A stretch of DNA of 64,000 bases from Pontibacter russatus. Lineage in GTDB: Bacteria; Bacteroidota; Bacteroidia; Cytophagales; Hymenobacteraceae. Position numbers and translations under genes: made by a program. Under the pieces are notes generated by a model that worked only from the letters and a program-made list of their open reading frames with translations, had not been told where the DNA came from and searched no databases. The stretch is taken from NCBI RefSeq assembly GCF_009931655.1, contig NZ_CP047984.1, positions 4,667,001-4,731,000 on the forward strand, written 5' to 3'. Within the stretch, counting starts at the first letter, position 1. The number at the start of each line of letters is the position of its first letter. This document shows, one piece after another, positions 17,429-26,580 of the stretch.

Positions 17429-17878
17429 ATGGATGCCTTGAATCTGCCACCATTCGAATACAAAATTACGAAATCCGGCGCTAATAACCTGATTTTTGAT
17501 ATAATCCGCCGAAAATACGTGGTGCTCACGCCCGAGGAGTGGGTGCGGCAGCATGTGGTGCATTACCTGATCAATTCGCTCGCTTACCCGAAAAGCCTGC
17601 TCAGCTTGGAGCGGGGCGCAGACTACAACAAACTGCAGAAACGCTCTGATTTGTGCGTCTACAACACAACCGGAAAGCCGCACCTGCTGGTGGAATGCAA
17701 GGCAGCCCATATCCCCATTACGCAGGAGGTGGTAAAGCAGGTCTCCATATATAACCAGACGCTCCAGGCACCTTACCTCGTTATCACCAACGGCCTGCAG
17801 CATTACTGTTGGCAGGTCGATTTCGAAACAAGGCAGTTCCTGCCGTTGCAGGAGATACCGGCTTGTAATTTTGGATAA
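17429..17878 (+). CDS. HSDR_N-type nuclease-like protein
   Basis: This 149-aa protein is related to the N-terminal domain of type I restriction R subunits. The open frame runs further upstream, but the protein starts at MDALNLPPFEYKI (17429), since upstream translation merely mirrors the AMP nucleosidase gene. KRSDLCVYN followed by HLLVECKA supplies the Asp and Glu-x-Lys of a PD-(D/E)xK core. Stand-alone copies are common in Bacteroidota and are not linked to hsdM/S; none is present here. The role is unknown, with DNA binding or repair likely. Confidence 0.88.
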   Translation: MDALNLPPFEYKITKSGANNLIFDIIRRKYVVLTPEEWVRQHVVHYLINSLAYPKSLLSLERGADYNKLQKRSDLCVYNTTGKPHLLVECKAAHIPITQEVVKQVSIYNQTLQAPYLVITNGLQHYCWQVDFETRQFLPLQEIPACNFG

Positions 17879-18119
17879 GTGATTGAGTGAATTTTGGATA
17901 ACTGAATTTTGAATGACTGGATACTAAATAGCTGAATTTGGAAAGCAATGATGATTGAGTCCTCTCAGTTAATGTATATATAAGGTCTGCAAACGCTTCC
18001 GGATATATAATATGGAGGAGGTAGCGTCAATCGCCATTCTGCCCATTAATATGAGTACTTATATGAACCGACGCAACAGGAATATAAATATCACTTCATT
18101 CAAGATTCACTCAATCACT
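17878..18119. repeat. Spacer bracketed by inverted arms (IR bracket 2)
   Basis: Bases 17878-17898 and 18099-18119 are reverse complements at 19 of 21 positions (core AGTGATTGAGTGAAT). The left arm begins on the last base of the HSDR_N stop codon and the right arm covers the last codon of the convergent sulfatase gene. Next to the left arm, 17889-17940 repeats GAATTTTG-like units. The bracket would form a hairpin at the 3' end of both transcripts. Confidence 0.75.
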
Positions 18120-19986
18120 CATTATAAAAATACAGCTTGTTCTGTGTCATGCCGTTCCGGAAGTACTGGACGTAGGCCTTCAGTTGCTGCGCGGCGGCGG
18201 GGGAGGGAGGGGCGGGCGCCATGTCAGGGAAGGTGTAAAACTGCACTTGGTCGTCCGGGGTGAGTTTCGCCACCTGCTCCTGCTGCACCAGGTAATACGC
18301 ATTGCCGTTATAGAGCAGCGCCCGGCCTGCAGTGGTGTCCAGCACCGACTGGCCGAAAGGCAGCACTTCTTTTGTCGGGATGTTCAGGTAATCGATGACG
18401 GTTGGCAAAATATCCGCGTGCTGCGTTACCTGCTCCGGGTTGATGTCCCTAAAATTGCGAACGGGGTGGAAGAGGAGTAGCGGGACGCGGTAAGGGCCTA
18501 ACTCATTTTGATACGCTGGGTCAACGCTTTTCTGTGTGTGGTCGGCCGTGAGAATGAACAGCGTGTTGCGGTACCAGGGCTGTAGGGAGGCTGTTTCAAA
18601 GAACCTGCGCAGTGCATAATCCGCGTAGCCCAGCGACTCATGGATCTCAAGTTCGCCCTTCGGGAATCTGCCCCTGTAATTTGCGGGCACAGTATAGGGC
18701 TGGTGCGAGCTCAGCGTGAAAACAGTGGCCAGGAAAGGCTGCTGGAACGTGTTCAACTCCTGCGCCACATACTGCATATATGGTTCGTCGAAAATGCCCC
18801 ACTGGCCGTCGAAGTCAGTCTCCAGCAGTTCCGTAGGGTATTCATTCAGCCCATAATAGGCCTGCATGCCCGCCGCCATCGAAAAATTATTGAAGCCCAT
18901 CGAGCCGTTTGCCGCCCCATGAAACATGGCCGTTCGGTAGCCGTGCCGTTGCAGGATACTGCCCAGGCCACTGTAGCGGTTCGCCTGGTACGGGGAGGTG
19001 ATGAAGGGCTGCTCCATCAGAGAGGGAATGCCCGCCAGGATAGAAGGCAGCGCCTCAATGGATTTGCGTCCGTTGGCAAAAGCGTTTTGAAACAGCACCC
19101 CCTGCGTGGCCAGCGAGTCGAAGAAAGGGGTATAGCCTTGGCCGCCGTTCAGCGCTCCTATATACTCTGCCGCAAAGCTCTCCAGGATGATGATGACCAC
19201 ATTCTCCTTTTTTATCTCCCCATCGGGGTTTATATATAGCCCGGGATTGTAGGGCAGCGCAGCCACCAATGCGGCATCCGAACCAAAATAATGCTTCTCT
19301 TCCAGCTTTGCCTTGCCAATGCCTTTGATGAACGTGAAGGGGCTGTTCAGGGTGAGGTGGCCGAGCGAGGCCGGGTCCAGCACAAAGGCATGGCTCGCCC
19401 GCAGGGGCTTCAACTGCAGGCCTCCCCGGATGCCCAGCACCGCTAAAGCGGCCACCAGCAGCAGGCGCAGGCTGCGCAGCCATACAGGGGTGGAGGGGTG
19501 GGCAGGAGTGGCCGGCGCCTGGGGATATAGCTTCAGCAGGGCCAGCAGCAGCAGCAGAAAGCCGAGCACGAGGTACCAGTAGTAACCCGCCAACTGCCCG
19601 ATTTGCTCCGCCACGTCCCCGCCGATGGAAAACAGCTCACTGCCGGAGCGCCGCCCGATGAACTTGAAAAACTCCATGTCAGCGATGGCCAGGGCGATGA
19701 AGGGAGCGTTAGACACAAAAAACACCCACTTCAGTGCCTGCTGGTACCGCGGGTGAAGCGTATTGCCCACAGGCAGCAGCGAGAGCAGAATGAACAGACT
19801 GTTGAGGATAAGGAGCGCCGACACATCGTAACGGAGCCCATGCGCGAAGGCAAGCAACGTCTGGATTGCGCCTGCTTCCGCAAATGTGCTGTAATTAAAA
19901 AGATAGAAAACGACGCGCAGCACCATATACAGGGCCATGAGCAGACCCAGGCGGCGCAGCAGCAATCTGAAGGGCGTATCGAACAT
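18115..19986 (-). CDS. LtaS-like membrane sulfatase/phosphoglycerol transferase
   Basis: This 623-aa protein has about five N-terminal membrane helices and a periplasmic alkaline-phosphatase-superfamily domain. NVVIIILESFAAEYIG holds the first metal ligands. The nucleophile is probably the Ser of GRKSIEALPS, and TLSSHQPY and ILTADHTQKS supply further ligands. The family transfers phosphoglycerol, phosphoethanolamine or related groups to envelope glycans or lipids, and Bacteroidota commonly encode this form. It is a single gene. TACTTTTA on the minus strand at 20050-20057 may be its -7 element. Confidence 0.9.
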   Translation of the reverse strand: MFDTPFRLLLRRLGLLMALYMVLRVVFYLFNYSTFAEAGAIQTLLAFAHGLRYDVSALLILNSLFILLSLLPVGNTLHPRYQQALKWVFFVSNAPFIALAIADMEFFKFIGRRSGSELFSIGGDVAEQIGQLAGYYWYLVLGFLLLLLALLKLYPQAPATPAHPSTPVWLRSLRLLLVAALAVLGIRGGLQLKPLRASHAFVLDPASLGHLTLNSPFTFIKGIGKAKLEEKHYFGSDAALVAALPYNPGLYINPDGEIKKENVVIIILESFAAEYIGALNGGQGYTPFFDSLATQGVLFQNAFANGRKSIEALPSILAGIPSLMEQPFITSPYQANRYSGLGSILQRHGYRTAMFHGAANGSMGFNNFSMAAGMQAYYGLNEYPTELLETDFDGQWGIFDEPYMQYVAQELNTFQQPFLATVFTLSSHQPYTVPANYRGRFPKGELEIHESLGYADYALRRFFETASLQPWYRNTLFILTADHTQKSVDPAYQNELGPYRVPLLLFHPVRNFRDINPEQVTQHADILPTVIDYLNIPTKEVLPFGQSVLDTTAGRALLYNGNAYYLVQQEQVAKLTPDDQVQFYTFPDMAPAPPSPAAAQQLKAYVQYFRNGMTQNKLYFYNE

Positions 19987-20055
19987 TCTCTGTGCTATAT
20001 GCTGTGGTGAAGGGGAAAAGAAGGCCTCGACTTTCAGTTATATATAGTGTAAAAG

Positions 20056-20094
20056 TAAGGGCGCCCTTCCGACAAAGTCAAAAAGGCGCCCTTA
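20056..20094 (-). terminator. Hairpin downstream of alanine dehydrogenase
   Basis: TAAGGGCGCC (20056-20065) pairs with GGCGCCCTTA (20085-20094) around a 19-nt loop, 20 nt after the ald stop on the minus strand. The following T-run is short (ACTTTTAC) and coincides with the candidate sulfatase -7 element. Confidence 0.65.
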
Positions 20095-20114
20095 TATATT
20101 GCCTTCAGGCGAGC

Positions 20115-21227
20115 TTAAAGCACCTGCTCCGCCGGTACAAACTCCAGTCCAAACGCTTCTGCCACACCCTGGTATACCACCTTGCCCTGTACCACATTCA
20201 GGCCTTTCAGCAGCTCAGCGCTGTCGGCGCAGGCTTTCTTCCAGCCTTTGTTGGCCAGCTGGATGGCATAGGGCAGGGTGGCATTGGTCAGTGCCAGTGT
20301 AGAGGTGTAAGGCACCGCGCCCGGCATGTTGGCCACGCAGTAATGCACTACGTCATCGATGATGTAAGTCGGGTTCTCATGCGTTGTCGGCTTGCAGGTT
20401 TCGATACAGCCGCCCTGGTCCACGGCCACGTCTACCACCACAGTGCCTGGGCGCATCTCCTTCAGCATGTCGCGCGTGATGAGGTGCGGCGCACGGGCGC
20501 CTGGTATCAGCACCGCCCCGATGATCAGGTCGTGGGTGGAGAGCAGCTCGCGGATGTTGTACTCATACGACATGAAGGTGTTCACGTTGGCGGGCATGAT
20601 GTCATCGAGGTAGCGCAGGCGCTGCAGGTTGTTGTCCATGATGGTGACGTCGGCCCCCATGCCTGCCGCCATCTTCGCCGCGTTAGTGCCTACCACGCCA
20701 CCACCTAAAATGAGCACTTTGGCAGGCCGCACGCCCGGCACGCCGCCCAGGAGAATACCACGGCCGCCCATGGGCTTTTCGAGGTACTTAGCACCTTCCT
20801 GAATCGCCATGCGCCCGGCCACTTCCGACATGGGTATCAACAGTGGCAGGCTTCTGTCTGCCTTCTCCACGGTTTCGTAGGCCAGGCACACTGCCTTGCG
20901 GGCTATCATGGCGTGCGTCAGCGGCTCGTAGGAGGCAAAGTGAAAATACGTGAAGAGTAACTGGTCTTCTCTTATCAGGTTGTACTCCGACTCTATCGGC
21001 TCCTTCACCTTGATGATCATCTCGGCCTTGCCATAGACGTCCGCTATGCCCGGCAGGATGGTGGCGCCAGCCCTTGTGTAATCGTCATCTGTAAACCCGC
21101 TTCCAGCCCCGGCGGAAGACTGGACATAGAGGGTGTGGCCGTGGCGCACCAACTCAATCACACCGGCAGGGGTAAGGCCCACCCGGTTCTCATTATTCTT
21201 TATTTCCTTCGGAACACCGATTATCAT
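20115..21227 (-). CDS. ald: Alanine dehydrogenase
   Basis: This 370-aa enzyme interconverts L-alanine and pyruvate plus ammonia with NAD. The N-terminus MIIGVPKEIKNNENRVGLTP and MIIKVKEPI (substrate Lys) are signatures. FTYFHFAS contains the catalytic His. The Rossmann motif VLILGGGVVGTNAA is followed by Asp in TIMDNN, giving NAD preference. Length and ends match the hexameric Ald family exactly. It has its own -7 element at 21261-21268 and a downstream hairpin, so it is probably monocistronic. Confidence 0.97.
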   Translation of the reverse strand: MIIGVPKEIKNNENRVGLTPAGVIELVRHGHTLYVQSSAGAGSGFTDDDYTRAGATILPGIADVYGKAEMIIKVKEPIESEYNLIREDQLLFTYFHFASYEPLTHAMIARKAVCLAYETVEKADRSLPLLIPMSEVAGRMAIQEGAKYLEKPMGGRGILLGGVPGVRPAKVLILGGGVVGTNAAKMAAGMGADVTIMDNNLQRLRYLDDIMPANVNTFMSYEYNIRELLSTHDLIIGAVLIPGARAPHLITRDMLKEMRPGTVVVDVAVDQGGCIETCKPTTHENPTYIIDDVVHYCVANMPGAVPYTSTLALTNATLPYAIQLANKGWKKACADSAELLKGLNVVQGKVVYQGVAEAFGLEFVPAEQVL

Positions 21228-21260
21228 ATGGCTCGATCTACGTTTTTAAAAAAAGCAGCG

Positions 21261-21268
21261 CAAAGATA
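21261..21268 (-). promoter_or_regulatory. -7 element for ald
   Basis: On the minus strand these bases read TATCTTTG, an exact TAnnTTTG match, 33 nt upstream of the ald start codon. A TTTGG lies upstream but at a spacing of only 13 nt, so the -33 element is not clear. Confidence 0.6.
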
Positions 21269-21391
21269 CCACTTCTGCGACCAAATAAAATATCCGGACG
21301 GGCATGTGATGCAGGCAAGAGACCAGGGAGCGGGCACAGAATTAAGTGCAAAACAGCAGGAAGGAGGCCACATGGCCGGAGCGCCGTAAAA

Positions 21392-21420
21392 TAAAAAAAG
21401 GCAGTGATAAAATCACTGCC
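21392..21420 (-). terminator. Terminator of the DUF1573 gene
   Basis: A perfect 9-bp stem (GGCAGTGAT with ATCACTGCC, 21400-21420) has a 3-nt loop and is followed on the minus strand by seven T residues. It lies 48 nt after the stop of the DUF1573 gene. Confidence 0.88.
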
Positions 21421-21467
21421 ATTAGTACAAAATAAAACTATGAAAAAAACTGTTCTTAAGGTGTCGG

Positions 21468-22232
21468 CTACTTGCCCTCCCTTAACTTATTTTGAGTTGC
21501 CTGTCGCTCTGTTACATCTGCCTTCAGCGTAAGCCGGAGCGCTGGCATGACGATATCATTTGAAAGAACCTTAACTTCCTCGCTTTGCTCATGCAACACC
21601 GCTGCGCTGTATCTTAGTTCCAAAAGTGCCGTCTGCCCTGGTTTTATTGCCGGCTCCGACACCCGGTACTGCACGCAGTTGCACGGGGACTTTATTCCCT
21701 GTATCACCAGCGGCCGCAGCCCTGTGTTTTTGATGCGGAACTTAGCTATTGCTTTTTGTCCTTTTTCAAGTTTTCCGAAATCGTAGCTGGTTCTGCCAAC
21801 TGCCAAACGCGGCGACATTGCCTTTTGTTCCGGGGTGTAATAGGTTTTTAAATCCTTTGGCCCAACCTCTCCTTTTATGTACAAAACCTGTGTGGGCGCT
21901 GCCGCATCGGATACAACGGTAATCGACTTGTTAAAGAAGCCAGGCCGCCCGGTGCTGTTATAGATAGCAGATATCACGCCAGTTTTTCCGGGCAGGATAG
22001 GCTCTTTGGTCCAGGAGGGGGTGGTACAGCCGCACGAGGGGCGCACCTCCGATATAATTACAGGCTGATCGCCTACATTTTTGACGGTAAACTCGTAAGT
22101 AGCTTGTGTACCCTCGGCAATGACACCGAAGTCATGCGTTTCTTTCTCAAAGCTCAGTTGCCCCTGTGCGCTGGCCACGTGGGCCGCCAGGGCGAGGCAA
22201 AGCAGCAGCAAGAAATGAAGCCTTCTATTCAT
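21468..22232 (-). CDS. Secreted protein with two DUF1573 domains
   Basis: This is a 254-aa protein read from MNRRLHFLLLLCLALAAHV at 22232, a standard signal peptide ending near ASAQG. A longer frame from 22289 adds 19 residues ahead of the signal. The first ASH/MSP-like DUF1573 domain has SCGCTTPSWTKEPILPGKTG. A second, diverged copy has PCNCVQYRVSEPAIKPGQ. The domain is an immunoglobulin-like fold of unknown role in envelope proteins. A single-domain paralogue lies at 59248. It is divergent from the E1 gene, with a -7 element TATATTTG at 22287-22294. Confidence 0.88.
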   Translation of the reverse strand: MNRRLHFLLLLCLALAAHVASAQGQLSFEKETHDFGVIAEGTQATYEFTVKNVGDQPVIISEVRPSCGCTTPSWTKEPILPGKTGVISAIYNSTGRPGFFNKSITVVSDAAAPTQVLYIKGEVGPKDLKTYYTPEQKAMSPRLAVGRTSYDFGKLEKGQKAIAKFRIKNTGLRPLVIQGIKSPCNCVQYRVSEPAIKPGQTALLELRYSAAVLHEQSEEVKVLSNDIVMPALRLTLKADVTERQATQNKLREGK

Positions 22233-22286
22233 ATACAGGAGAAGCAAATTTTTGGCAATTAAAGTTCTGTGGTGCGCAGGGCAAAA

Positions 22287-22294
22287 CAAATATA
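22287..22294 (-). promoter_or_regulatory. Probable -7 element for the DUF1573 gene
   Basis: The minus strand reads TATATTTG, an exact match to TAnnTTTG, 54 nt before the chosen start at 22232. This position supports the shorter reading, because the longer start at 22289 would lie inside the promoter. Confidence 0.5.
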
Positions 22295-22357
22295 CAAATT
22301 TCTTTTATAAAGCAGCGGACAGCATTCGGGGCCAAACCTGCTCCGAATAGGCCCTGA

Positions 22358-22388
22358 TTTGAAAATAGGGTTATTTTCTTTACTTTTG
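22358..22388 (+). promoter_or_regulatory. Full Bacteroidota promoter for the fused E1 gene
   Basis: TTTG at 22358-22361, exactly 19 nt, then TACTTTTG at 22381-22388 reproduces the consensus TTTG-N19-TAnnTTTG. Transcription would start near 22395, leaving a leader of roughly 30 nt before the ATG at 22424. Confidence 0.85.
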
Positions 22389-22423
22389 ATGGGTAAAACA
22401 CACACTGGCCTAACCGAGAAAAC

Positions 22424-24835
22424 ATGCAAACTGCTGAAGCATCTATCACTCAAAGACTAACAGCTGAAGAGATACTCAACGACTACCGGCTTGGGTGGGA
22501 GAGCAGGCAGGCCAGCCTCACCGGCCGCAAGGAGGTGTTTATGGGAAAGGCCAAATTCGGCATCTTCGGCGACGGGAAAGAGGTGGCGCAACTGGTGCTG
22601 GCGAAGTTTTTCCTCCCCGGCGACTTCCGCGCCGGCTATTACCGCGACCAGACCATGATGCTGGCGATGGGGGAGCTGACCCTGCAGCAGTATTTCGCCC
22701 AGCTATATGCCCACACTGACTTAGAGGCGGACCCGTCAACGGCGGGGCGCTCCATGAACGGCCACTTCGGCACCCGCTCCCTGGATGAGGAGGGCAACTG
22801 GAAGAACCTGATGGAAATAAAGAACTCCAGCGCCGACATCTCCCCGACGGCCGCCCAGATGCCACGCCTCCTGGGGCTGGCCTATGCTTCCAAGCTATAC
22901 CGCCAGAACCCGGAGCTTCAGGGACTCAAGCAGTTCTCGGTGAACGGAAACGAGGTAGCCTTCGGCACCATCGGCAATGCCTCCACCTCCGAGGGCATGT
23001 TCTTCGAGGCCATCAACGCTGCGGGGGTGCTGCAGGTGCCGATGCTGGTTTCTGTCTGGGACGATGGCTACGGCATATCGGTGCCCTCCGAGCTACAGAC
23101 CACCAAAGGCAGCATATCCGAGATTCTGTCCGGCTTTCAGCGCAACAGCGAGGAGGAGCAGGGTTATGAGATTTTCAGGGTGAAGGGCTGGGACTATATA
23201 GGCCTTTGCGAAACCTACGAGGCCGCTGTGCGCGTGTGCCGCGAGCAGCACGTGCCGGTGCTGGTACACGTGGAGGAAATGACGCAGCCGCAGGGCCACT
23301 CTACCTCCGGCTCGCATGAGCGGTACAAGCCGGAGGAGCGCCTGGCCTGGGAGACAGAGTACGACTGCCTGAAGAAAATGCGGGAGTGGATACTGGAAAA
23401 CGGCATCGCCACGACCGAGCAGGTAGATCAAATAGAGGCGGAGGCGAAGGAAGCAGTGCGCACGGCGCGCGGGCTGGCCTGGAACGCCCTGCTGGGCTCC
23501 ATTAAAAAAGACCACAACGAGGCCCTCCGGCTGCTCGACAACCTGGCCGCCGCTAGCGATACGCATGCCACTCAGCTGGCAAACATCGCCAGAGGCCTCA
23601 GCAAAATAGAGCCGCCCATCCGCAGCGACGCCGTAAGGGCGGTGCGCAAGGCTTTGCGCTACGTGCGCGGCGAGCGCAGCCAGGCCCGGCGCGAGCTTGT
23701 CGGATGGCTGGAGCAAACCATGGGCGAGAACGCCGACCGCTACAACTCCTACCTTTTCAGCCAGTCTGAGCAATCGGTGCTGCTGGTAGGGGAGGTGAAA
23801 CCTGAATTTGATGAGAATTCCCCGTTGGTGGACGGCCGCGAGGTGCTGCAGGCCTGCTTCAACGCCATGCTTGCCCGCGATCCGCGCGTATTTGCCATCG
23901 GCGAGGACGTGGGTTATATAGGCGACGTGAACCAAGCTTTTGCCGGGTTGCAGGAAAAATACGGGGACCTGCGCGTGACCGACACCGGCATCCGCGAGTG
24001 TACGATTGTGGGGCAGGGGATTGGCGCCGCATTGCGTGGCCTGCGCCCTATCGCCGAGATACAGTACCTCGACTACCTGCTCTACGCCATCCAGATTATG
24101 TCTGATGACCTGGCCAGCCTGCAGTACCGCACCAAGGGCGGACAGAAGGCACCTGTCATCGTGCGCACGCGGGGCCACCGCCTGGAGGGCATTTGGCACT
24201 CCGGGTCCCCTATTGGCATGATTCTGAACAGCATCCGGGGCATACATGTGCTGGTGCCGCGCAACATGACGCAGGCAGCCGGTTTCTATAATGCCCTGCT
24301 GAAGGCAGACGAGCCTGCCTTGGTGATAGAGTGCCTGAACGGCTACCGTCTGAAAGAGCGCATACCCCGCAACATCGGGGAGTTCACGGTGCCGCTGGGG
24401 CAGCCTGAAATTCTTAAAGAAGGAACCGACATCACGGTGGTGACATATGGCTCGATGTGTCGCATTGTGATGGAGGCCGCCAAACAGCTGGAAGCGTTCG
24501 GCATAAAGGCGGAGGTGATTGACGTGCAGACGCTGCTGCCTTTCGACGTGGACCACACCATCACAGACTCCATCCGGAAGACGGGCCGCGTGCTGTTTGC
24601 GGATGAGGACGTGCCGGGCGGCGCCACCGCCTATATGATGCAGCAGGTCGTGGACGAGCAGGGCGCGTACCGCTGGCTCGACTCCAAACCCACCTGCCTC
24701 TCGGCGCACGCCCACCGCCCCGCCTACGGATCCGACGGCGATTATTTCTCAAAGCCTAACGTTGAGGATGTGTTTGAAGCCGTGTATGAGCTGATGCACG
24801 AGGCGGATCCAGAGGCCTATCCGCCCATCTACTGA
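22424..24835 (+). CDS. 2-oxoacid dehydrogenase E1, fused alpha and beta subunits
   Basis: This 803-aa thiamine-diphosphate enzyme decarboxylates a 2-oxoacid, most likely branched-chain, as the E1 part of a dehydrogenase complex. Residues about 30-390 are the alpha subunit, with GNASTSEGMFFEAIN and VSVWDDGYGIS at the cofactor site. Residues about 470-800 are the beta subunit, with FAIGEDVGYIGDVNQAF, RVTDTGIRE and VIDVQTLLPFD. Fusion of BkdA1 and BkdA2 halves is usual in Bacteroidota. E2 and E3 are not adjacent. Expression is from a textbook promoter (22358-22388) and ends at a hairpin (24853-24894). Confidence 0.94.
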   Translation: MQTAEASITQRLTAEEILNDYRLGWESRQASLTGRKEVFMGKAKFGIFGDGKEVAQLVLAKFFLPGDFRAGYYRDQTMMLAMGELTLQQYFAQLYAHTDLEADPSTAGRSMNGHFGTRSLDEEGNWKNLMEIKNSSADISPTAAQMPRLLGLAYASKLYRQNPELQGLKQFSVNGNEVAFGTIGNASTSEGMFFEAINAAGVLQVPMLVSVWDDGYGISVPSELQTTKGSISEILSGFQRNSEEEQGYEIFRVKGWDYIGLCETYEAAVRVCREQHVPVLVHVEEMTQPQGHSTSGSHERYKPEERLAWETEYDCLKKMREWILENGIATTEQVDQIEAEAKEAVRTARGLAWNALLGSIKKDHNEALRLLDNLAAASDTHATQLANIARGLSKIEPPIRSDAVRAVRKALRYVRGERSQARRELVGWLEQTMGENADRYNSYLFSQSEQSVLLVGEVKPEFDENSPLVDGREVLQACFNAMLARDPRVFAIGEDVGYIGDVNQAFAGLQEKYGDLRVTDTGIRECTIVGQGIGAALRGLRPIAEIQYLDYLLYAIQIMSDDLASLQYRTKGGQKAPVIVRTRGHRLEGIWHSGSPIGMILNSIRGIHVLVPRNMTQAAGFYNALLKADEPALVIECLNGYRLKERIPRNIGEFTVPLGQPEILKEGTDITVVTYGSMCRIVMEAAKQLEAFGIKAEVIDVQTLLPFDVDHTITDSIRKTGRVLFADEDVPGGATAYMMQQVVDEQGAYRWLDSKPTCLSAHAHRPAYGSDGDYFSKPNVEDVFEAVYELMHEADPEAYPPIY

Positions 24836-24852
24836 GTAAAGCTACCCTATAT

Positions 24853-24894
24853 AAAAATGCCCGGCAGTCTGCTAAACTACTACCGGGCATTTTT
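24853..24894. terminator. Bidirectional terminator
   Basis: AAAAATGCCCGG (24853-24864) pairs with CCGGGCATTTTT (24883-24894) around an 18-nt loop, with A-run and T-run at either end. It lies between the convergent E1 gene and the lipoprotein gene ending at 24927. Confidence 0.9.
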
Positions 24895-24926
24895 TATATA
24901 GGGGTTTATATACGCGGGTAAAATTG

Positions 24927-25481
24927 CTACTGCCCCTGGAACAGCACCACGTCGTTTGAATAAACCGAATTGCTCTTGTTCAGGGCGCGGTCATATATAA
25001 AAATCTCGAAGCGCACCGTGTCGCGCGGGTCGAAGATGTCGTTGGAGAAGTTGGTGAGCGTGTATTTTATCTCGCCTTCCAGCACCTCGTCCCTGTCGTC
25101 GCGGGCCAGGCGCGGGAAGCGACCGTTCAGGTTCAGGAACTCCGAGGCAAAGGGGTACGGCACATACGTATCGCCCCGCTTGACCTGCAGGTTCACGAAA
25201 AAGTTGTTGAAGTAGGGGGAACTCTGTTCGAAGGAGCCCTGAAAATCCGGATCAGACTCATCCAAGGGGGTTCTGCGGAGGCCCAGGTTGCCGTCTCCGT
25301 CCTGGAAATCCACCACCAGCACCAGAGAGTCGAACGTGATTCTGTTTTTGGTGTACGTATACTGGTCTACCCGGTCAAAGGTGATGGACGGTTCGTCCGG
25401 GTAATTGGGTTCCTCGCGGCAACCGCCCAACAGCAGGGCTATCACAAAAAGCGCGGCGCTGTACTTTAGCAGGTGTTTCAT
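24927..25481 (-). CDS. Putative lipoprotein of unknown function
   Basis: This 184-aa protein has an N-terminal signal and lipobox (MKHLLKYSAALFVIALLLGG, then Cys21) and is therefore probably attached to the outer or inner membrane. The mature part is acidic and predicted to be beta-rich: VVDFQDGDGNLGLR suggests an acidic, possibly calcium-binding loop. Bacteroidota carry many such lipoproteins of about 180 aa. I do not recognise a specific function. Confidence 0.85.
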   Translation of the reverse strand: MKHLLKYSAALFVIALLLGGCREEPNYPDEPSITFDRVDQYTYTKNRITFDSLVLVVDFQDGDGNLGLRRTPLDESDPDFQGSFEQSSPYFNNFFVNLQVKRGDTYVPYPFASEFLNLNGRFPRLARDDRDEVLEGEIKYTLTNFSNDIFDPRDTVRFEIFIYDRALNKSNSVYSNDVVLFQGQ

Positions 25482-25549
25482 TCGGGTGTCAGAAAGTGAG
25501 GCTGAATTTACTTAAATTAACGCAGAGAATATAGGATTTGTTGTATTCT

Positions 25550-26545
25550 ATGGATTTTAAAACAAACCACACCAGCCTGCTGCGGCAGGGCGCTCCGTTC
25601 GACTTCCAGGCCGCCGCTTTGGCGCTGTTCCGCTACCAGGCGCAGCACACGGCGGTGTACCGCTCATATATAAAGCACCTCGGGTTGCAGGCAGCGGATG
25701 TGCAGGCGCTGGAGCAAATACCTTTTCTGCCCATCGAGTTCTTCAAGGAGCAGGACGTGAAAACCGGTGATTTCACCCCGGAAATCACCTTTTACAGCAG
25801 CGGCACCACGGGACAGGCCCGCAGCCGCCACTTTGTGGCTGATCTGAAGCTATATCATGCTATCACAGAAAGGACTTTTGAGCACTTCTACGGCCCTTTG
25901 CAGGAGTATGTGGTGCTGGCGCTGCTGCCCTCCTACCTCGAGCAGGGCGGCTCTTCGCTGGTGGCCATGGTCGATCATTTCATCCAGAAAACAGGGCAGC
26001 AGGAGGAGGGCTTTCACCTGCGCGACCATAACAAGTTGTTGCAGGCGCTGCGACAGGCGCGGCGGCGGGGGAAAAAGGTGCTGCTGATCGGGGTTTCGTA
26101 TGCCCTGCTTGACCTGGCGGAGGAACTGAAAGGGCAGGAGGATTTCAGCGGCGTGACCGTGATGGAGACGGGCGGCATGAAAGGCCGCCGCCGCGAGATG
26201 ATACGGGAGGAACTGCACGCGCACCTAAAGAAAGGCTTTGGCGTGGAGGCCATTCACTCCGAGTACGGGATGACGGAACTGCTCTCGCAGGGCTACTCCA
26301 AAGGCGAGGGCATTTTCCGGCCCGGCTACAGCATGCGGCTCCTGCTCCGCGACCTCAACGACCCGTTTGACCTCAGCCCCCACCACCGCTCCGGCGGCAT
26401 CAACGTCATTGATCTGGGCAACGTAGCTTCCTGTGCCTTTATCGAGACAAAGGATATTGGACGAATGCAGGAGGATGGCAGCTTCGAAGTTTTGGGCCGT
26501 TTCGACAATTCGGATATCAGGGGATGCAATTTACTCGTTGTCTGA
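25550..26545 (+). CDS. LuxE-family acyl-protein synthetase-like enzyme
   Basis: This 331-aa member of the adenylate-forming superfamily is related to LuxE/PaaK. I start it at MDFKTNHTSLLRQGAPFDF (25550); a TTG at 25538 would add four residues. TFYSSGTTGQARSRH is the phosphate-loop motif, ETGGMKGRR and HSEYGMTELLSQ are core motifs, and GRFDNSDIRGCNLLV is the hinge end. In Bacteroidota this gene probably activates an acyl group for lipid or envelope synthesis; bioluminescence genes are absent. The next gene follows 35 nt later. Confidence 0.88.
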   Translation: MDFKTNHTSLLRQGAPFDFQAAALALFRYQAQHTAVYRSYIKHLGLQAADVQALEQIPFLPIEFFKEQDVKTGDFTPEITFYSSGTTGQARSRHFVADLKLYHAITERTFEHFYGPLQEYVVLALLPSYLEQGGSSLVAMVDHFIQKTGQQEEGFHLRDHNKLLQALRQARRRGKKVLLIGVSYALLDLAEELKGQEDFSGVTVMETGGMKGRRREMIREELHAHLKKGFGVEAIHSEYGMTELLSQGYSKGEGIFRPGYSMRLLLRDLNDPFDLSPHHRSGGINVIDLGNVASCAFIETKDIGRMQEDGSFEVLGRFDNSDIRGCNLLVV

Positions 26546-26580
26546 GCATCTTTCCGGTCCTTGGCGCGTTTAAGTGAGGC

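Noticed and set aside
23093..24715. 540-codon minus-strand frame inside the E1 gene
   Set aside because: It is a shadow of the conserved fused E1; no motif and atypical residue composition.
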